64,000 nucleotides of DNA from Litomosoides sigmodontis (taxonomy: Eukaryota; Nematoda; Chromadorea; Rhabditida; Onchocercidae). The first letter of the stretch is position 1. Every line of letters begins with the position of its first letter. The translations under genes and the position numbers were made by a program. Below the pieces are notes generated by a model. That model made no database searches and had not been told where the DNA came from. It saw only the letters and a program-made list of their open reading frames with translations. This document shows positions 58,978 to 64,000 of this stretch, piece by piece. The stretch lies in contig OY718806.1 of assembly GCA_963070105.1 (NCBI GenBank), positions 2,886,865-2,950,864 of the forward strand, read 5' to 3'.

Positions 58978-61900
58978 ATGAGTTACACAACGTCAGCTCC
59001 GAGAGGAGTCATCCCCTCAAATGAAACGTCAAAAGGATCGGTTTTTTTATCATCAAGAAAGTCGTCAACACCAGTAATTCATGGATCAACTAATGGATCT
59101 CTACCATACAATACACCACCACAGCGTCCATTGAATATAACACAAAACAATTGGAATAGGTCATCCGATCATCCCAACCTATCCCAACCTAACTACCTGG
59201 AACCTGCGAATTTTCGACAATCAAATGCTACGTGTGCAGTGATGTCGCAGAACGAAAGAAGAAATTCAACAAATGGTTACGTCGTCCAATCCAAAACATT
59301 CAATGGAGTACCGTCATACCCACAACAAACACGCCTCGCTGATTTGCATTATTGCGATACGCCCTATTATGATAACGAATCAGCCAATAATAATACGCAA
59401 TCACATCTACCTCCTAATGCTACAGATAGTTAGAGCATTTTAAAAAATTTCGAAATATTTTTTAATTTTTATAGTTCTTAAAGCAATAGGTACACCACTC
59501 CTTATCCTATCCTTTCCTATCATTTTATCGTTAGTTTGCACTGCATGTAGCAAAATTCCAAACAAAAACGCGGAATTTCTGACATACCTACTATCGATCA
59601 TGCAATATTTCAAACGAGCTCTAGCCAAAGTTATCATCACTTCTTTAACATTCAACTGTGCACTTTCAACCTTCTCGTCGTAATGAATGTAAAATTATTA
59701 TGCTAGCTTAGTGCTTATTTTTTAAATTTCCTTTGAACATCTCTTTCATGTTTAATTGACGCTAAATGAAATTATCTGAACTTATAGTTATTGTTTCCAT
59801 TTATTTTCGCTGATTTGACGTAGCGCTGGAAGCTGTAATGATGATATGATTGAAAGAAATACTTCATCATATCAACCGTATGACATTAAGAAAGGGTATT
59901 AAGATCCTTTCAAATTGCAGTAGGAAATCAACTTGCATTTATCATATAGACTGATTTTGTATTATTTCCTATATATATATATATATATATATATGAATTA
60001 GATTTACAATGTGCAAATTTCTTCTTAGAATAGCGCTATTTATGCTGATATTTGCCTAATTTCAAATATATCATTAAGACAGTATAAAATGAATTTATAG
60101 GAAATTGCACGTCTTTGGGATTTTCCTTGCTCTTTAGCACTCTATATTAAAGCGTATCTTCCACTTCTTTTTTCACCTAACTAAAACGAACAAAGCTTTA
60201 ATTCGTTGATTATTTACATATCTTCGTTAGAAATGACTAATTCTAATTCTAATTGACATTTTCTCCTCGAACAGTCAGTGCACTTCATTTCCGGCACTTT
60301 CTCACATTCGAGACAAGTGTGGAAAAAAATTTCAAAATTTACGTAAAAGTGAAACGATTTTAACAAATTATTCATTTTGACGAGTGCATGTCTGCATAAT
60401 AATTGGAATAGCTCGGCGATGAAGCGCTGATGTTGAAGTTACCACTGACAAAATTTATTGATTACGACCCCTCATAAAAAAAGTATTTCCTTCAATCCAC
60501 AACTGATGACTGTTTGCACGAGTTTGCGTAGCTTTAATTTTTCATTTCTCGCTCATTTTTATACAAATATGTTTGCTCTTAACTTTGGAGAAGAAGGACA
60601 ACGTACGAAATCTAATTTTAGGACTCTATCCAGACAGTTCAACAGGTGACAAGCCAGCACTATGCAAAGTATGTGGTGACAAATCCAGTGGTTTTCATTA
60701 TGGAGTTACAGCCTGTGAAGGATGTAAGGTAAAACTTACTTTCAATTCTCATTTTTCGCTGTCTTTGATAATGAATTGGTCAGCTGTTTTTCCTTCAGGT
60801 TATTTAAAATTCAAAGAAATAGCTGTATTCTTGTCAATTATTGTAGAAAGCACATCACTTTTATAAATTCTTCAGAAGACTTATTCTGGGTAGTAGGAGT
60901 AGGAAGAGTTGTCCCTCTGTCAATTTGCTTCCGTCATTCGGATTATGGATTTGTAAAAGATGTTTATGGTTATGATATTTCGACTAAAGATCATGATGGA
61001 TGAGAGAGTTTGGGGTAAGTACCGATATCTGGCTAGGAACTGATCAACGCAAAAAAAAGCCGTTCTGACTTTATTGTGCTAGCGTCTGTTTTTTATTGTA
61101 AAGATGTATGCTATCGAAATTCTCCGATGCTTTACAATTGCCAAATTTCTTCCTCAAGACAGCTATGTCTTAATTTTCGTCTTTGTCATATCGCATTATT
61201 TCATTTTGTTAAAATCCTCATTCCTGTTTTCCCTTATAGCAATGAAAATCAAATATCATATGTCTTATGATATCTTCATACAGTAGTTATGTACATTGTA
61301 TAAAATGTTTAACTTGAAATAATATGATGCTATCGCATCCTTATCTGCAGATACTACAAAACTTATTCCGTACTACCAGCCATAGGTGAAATATAAGTGA
61401 AATACGGATGAGAGCCTCGACAGAGGTTACTTAATTCTATCTCGTAAATAAAATTTTATGACTCTTTTTGTTCATAATAAAATGTAAAGCGTTAGTGGTC
61501 TTGTGCTTTGTATAAGACTGAACCGTTTAGGGATTCTTCCGACGTAGTATTCAAAAGCAAATGGAATATCGATGTTTGCGAGATGGAAAGTGTCTGATAC
61601 ATCGTTTAAATCGAAATCGATGTCAGTTTTGCCGATTTAGAAAATGCCTTGCTGTTGGAATGTCTCGTGACTGTACGTTATTTCTCTTTCCTTTTTGTCT
61701 TAAGTCGTACGTATCATCCATCATCCTTCCAGTGAAAAATGAAAGTAATAAGTTTGAATATGATTCATTATTATTACATTGAAGCCATTCCAGTTCAGCC
61801 CTCATCAAAATTTTGACCAAAATTAGATATTATGATTAGTTATTCCTTTTTTCAGCAGTGCGTTATGGACGAACACCGCGACGTAAGGGCGACGACATTG

Positions 61901-64000
61901 ATAATGTGCCGTCATGGGATGAAATAATGAAGTTTACTCATTATGATACTTCGGACATTACAAATGCACGTTTGCAAAATTTTATCGACCACATAACTGA
62001 GGCTCATTTTGCTTGTTGCAATTATGTGTCGAGTGCTTTGAAAAATCTGCAACCACGAATGATGCATTATGTATGTCTCCATTTTTCTCGTAAAATCTCT
62101 GTACTAGGAAACATTGCAAAAGTAAACATATTTTTGGAATACCTTATTGTATAATACCGTTTTCTTCCCAACTTCACATCCTATATTCCAAGGAATTCGT
62201 CAATAATTTCAGTTTCCGAATAATAAACCGCCGTCCACTAATCGATACCAATTGTGGCATTCTATAAACGAGGCGTTATTTGAAGATTTAGGACGCTTCA
62301 TTGAATTTGCCAAGCGCATACCAGGTTTACTTTTACGTTAATTCTTTTTTACGTAATAATTGATTTGCATTATGAAAAAGAGTTTCATATTCCAAATATT
62401 GTCTGCCACTATGTTGGAAACTGTGTTTTTGATTAATTTCAAAATTTGTCTATGCGCCTTCAATTCAGCTCGTATACTTCATCGGTGTCTTCTTTAAGTC
62501 TGAAATTGAAATGAATGTGTATCATTGCATGCACTCCTGCTAGCACTTATTATGCAAATTTTGGTACAGAAGAGGCACATTTGCCATAGTTTCATATTTG
62601 TTGTTTGTCATTCCTGAATTGTAGGATTCCTTAATATCTCGCATAAAGATCAAATCTTAGCTGTTAAAACTGCTTTCTTCGAAATATGGCTAGTTTGGAT
62701 CAGTCGCACGATGAACTCGAAATTGGGGACATTGACATTTTCTAATGGAATGACTTTTTCTCAAGAGCAACTCGGCATGGCTTACGGATTGGTACTTGTC
62801 AAACAAATGTTCGACTTTGGTGACGGCTTCAGAACATATAAGCTTAGTGATTGCCTGCTTGGATTGTACTGTGCTGTCCTTCTATTCACGCAAGGTTTGT
62901 CCCCAATTTTTCATCTTGCACGTCTTTGAAATCTCAACTTCTGTTCTTACAAGTTTTGTAAACTTGATAGGAGTTTAAGCAAAATGAAATGAATTCCTAA
63001 CAATGTTCATTCATACAAAGAGCTTTAGTGACTTTTACTACAATCGCCAGATCTGTTAGTTGTTCATTGCAACACACTCAAAAGTATGCGTTTTCTGAAA
63101 ATAAGTTATACTGATTAAATATTTGTGTAATGCGTGGTCTTAATCAGCCAATTCCGGCAATCTTTTATTGAGCTTGTGAAATATTTATTGTGATTATTTA
63201 AAGCTTAAATATTTTAAAATTCGTGGGATATTTATAATACTTTATCTCGTCGTAATGTAATTACTACACCATTCAAGTGTTTCTTCAAATTTCACGAAAG
63301 TAGGAATTAGGTGGTTTTGGGAAAACACAAAGGAATGAAATCTTGGAAATGAACTTTTTAGTGTTTTAATGCAGTCTCCTAGAGAAGAAAGTTAATATAG
63401 TGGAAGCAACAACTGATAGTCTGAAAGGGATTAACTAATTTAGACAATATCCCAAAATTGGAAAAACCTCACAAAGTGCTCGTTTTGCGTGAAAGGATAG
63501 TGTTTGCATTCAAATTGCAATTGTCAGCAGAACGACCTACGGAAAGTGAACTGTTTCACTCCCTGCTCGTCAAACGCGAACTACTCCGATCAATCGGTCT
63601 ACTTCACTTTTTTGCTTCACTTCATTTACTTTCCACTGCCTTGCAAATTCTAAGGATTATGGGGTTTTTCATAAAGGAAGGAGCTTATGAAGGATTACTG
63701 ACGAAGTAGTTAAGGAAACTTTATCCGGGTTTTATATCCATATTTCGTCAAATGCATGAAAAAGTTATTTACTTCCCATCTAAAATCGTCAAAAATTTGC
63801 TCACTTTTCTCAACATATCCCTGAAATTCATGATCTTTTCGGTAGCATTTATCAGCAAATGAATTACGATAATTGTAATGAATACTTAGCTCTACGGCAC
63901 CAAGTGGCGCTTGATTGGTATCGCTTACACTTCGACATGATTCGCTTACCGCAAATTTTTATCGATCTCTATGATTTGGACAACCCGGGATTGGTGACGA
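58978..64000 (+). CDS. Nuclear hormone receptor, E75/E78/SEX-1 type, 3' end outside window
   Basis: Exons 58978-59428, 60622-60728, 61531-61672, 61856-62070, 62213-62324, 62625-62894, 63444-63705 and 63846 onward join in phase to over 570 residues. Residues 1-150 are Ser/Asn/Pro/Gln-rich. The DNA-binding domain begins [22 protein letters not shown] (finger 1, P-box CEGCK) and continues [39 protein letters not shown] and [14 protein letters not shown]. The P-box and the SVRYGR extension are those of the E75/E78/Rev-erb group (NR1D/1E/1G), closest in memory to insect E78 and C. elegans SEX-1. The ligand-binding domain has [11 protein letters not shown] (signature region) and QMFDFGD and reaches [17 protein letters not shown] before the edge. 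These receptors act in moulting, sex determination and heme/NO sensing in different animals. The intron after CEGCK is a position often seen in nuclear receptors. Confidence 0.9.
59970..59994. repeat. (TA)n microsatellite
   Basis: About 12 TA units in the first intron of the nuclear receptor gene. Confidence 0.9.

Overview
The window is nematode chromosomal DNA. It is AT-rich, its genes are broken into many short exons by introns with GT...(T)TTCAG borders, and several start codons sit just downstream of pyrimidine-rich TTTCAG sites that have no matching upstream donor, as expected for spliced-leader trans-splicing. Ortholog matches come from recognising protein motifs, not from a search. The gene set and wide spacing fit a parasitic nematode, perhaps a clade III (spirurid) worm; that placement is inference. 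Exon coordinates were traced by eye from splice sites, reading phase and family motifs, and could be off by a base in places.

Left part (0-20.5 kb): the first exon of a myotubularin-related pseudophosphatase (MTMR9/mtm-9, minus strand) runs off the left edge, head to head with a complete 22-exon O-GlcNAcase gene (oga-1, plus). After about 5 kb with no supported gene comes a TIA-1/TIAR-type RNA-binding protein gene (plus), then a GPR180/TMEM145-family seven-helix membrane protein gene (minus).

Middle part (20-51 kb) is all minus strand: a CAP-domain (GAPR-1-like) protein; an unrecognised secreted, cysteine-containing protein in seven exons that no single open frame reveals; TAF3 of TFIID with an N-terminal histone fold and C-terminal PHD finger; a trefoil plus GH31 alpha-glucosidase; and the cleavage-factor subunit CFIm25.

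Right part (52-64 kb) is plus strand: an MFSD11/UNC-93-like transporter-fold protein and an E75/E78/SEX-1-type nuclear receptor that runs off the right edge.

The genes do not form an operon or pathway. They are mostly conserved housekeeping and gene-regulation genes (O-GlcNAc cycling, TFIID, 3'-end processing, RNA binding, nuclear receptor), with a small stretch at 21.7-27.2 kb holding a CAP protein and an apparently novel secreted protein. No rRNA, tRNA, CRISPR array or intact transposon was seen. The best candidate for something undescribed is the secreted-protein gene at 25.2-27.2 kb.
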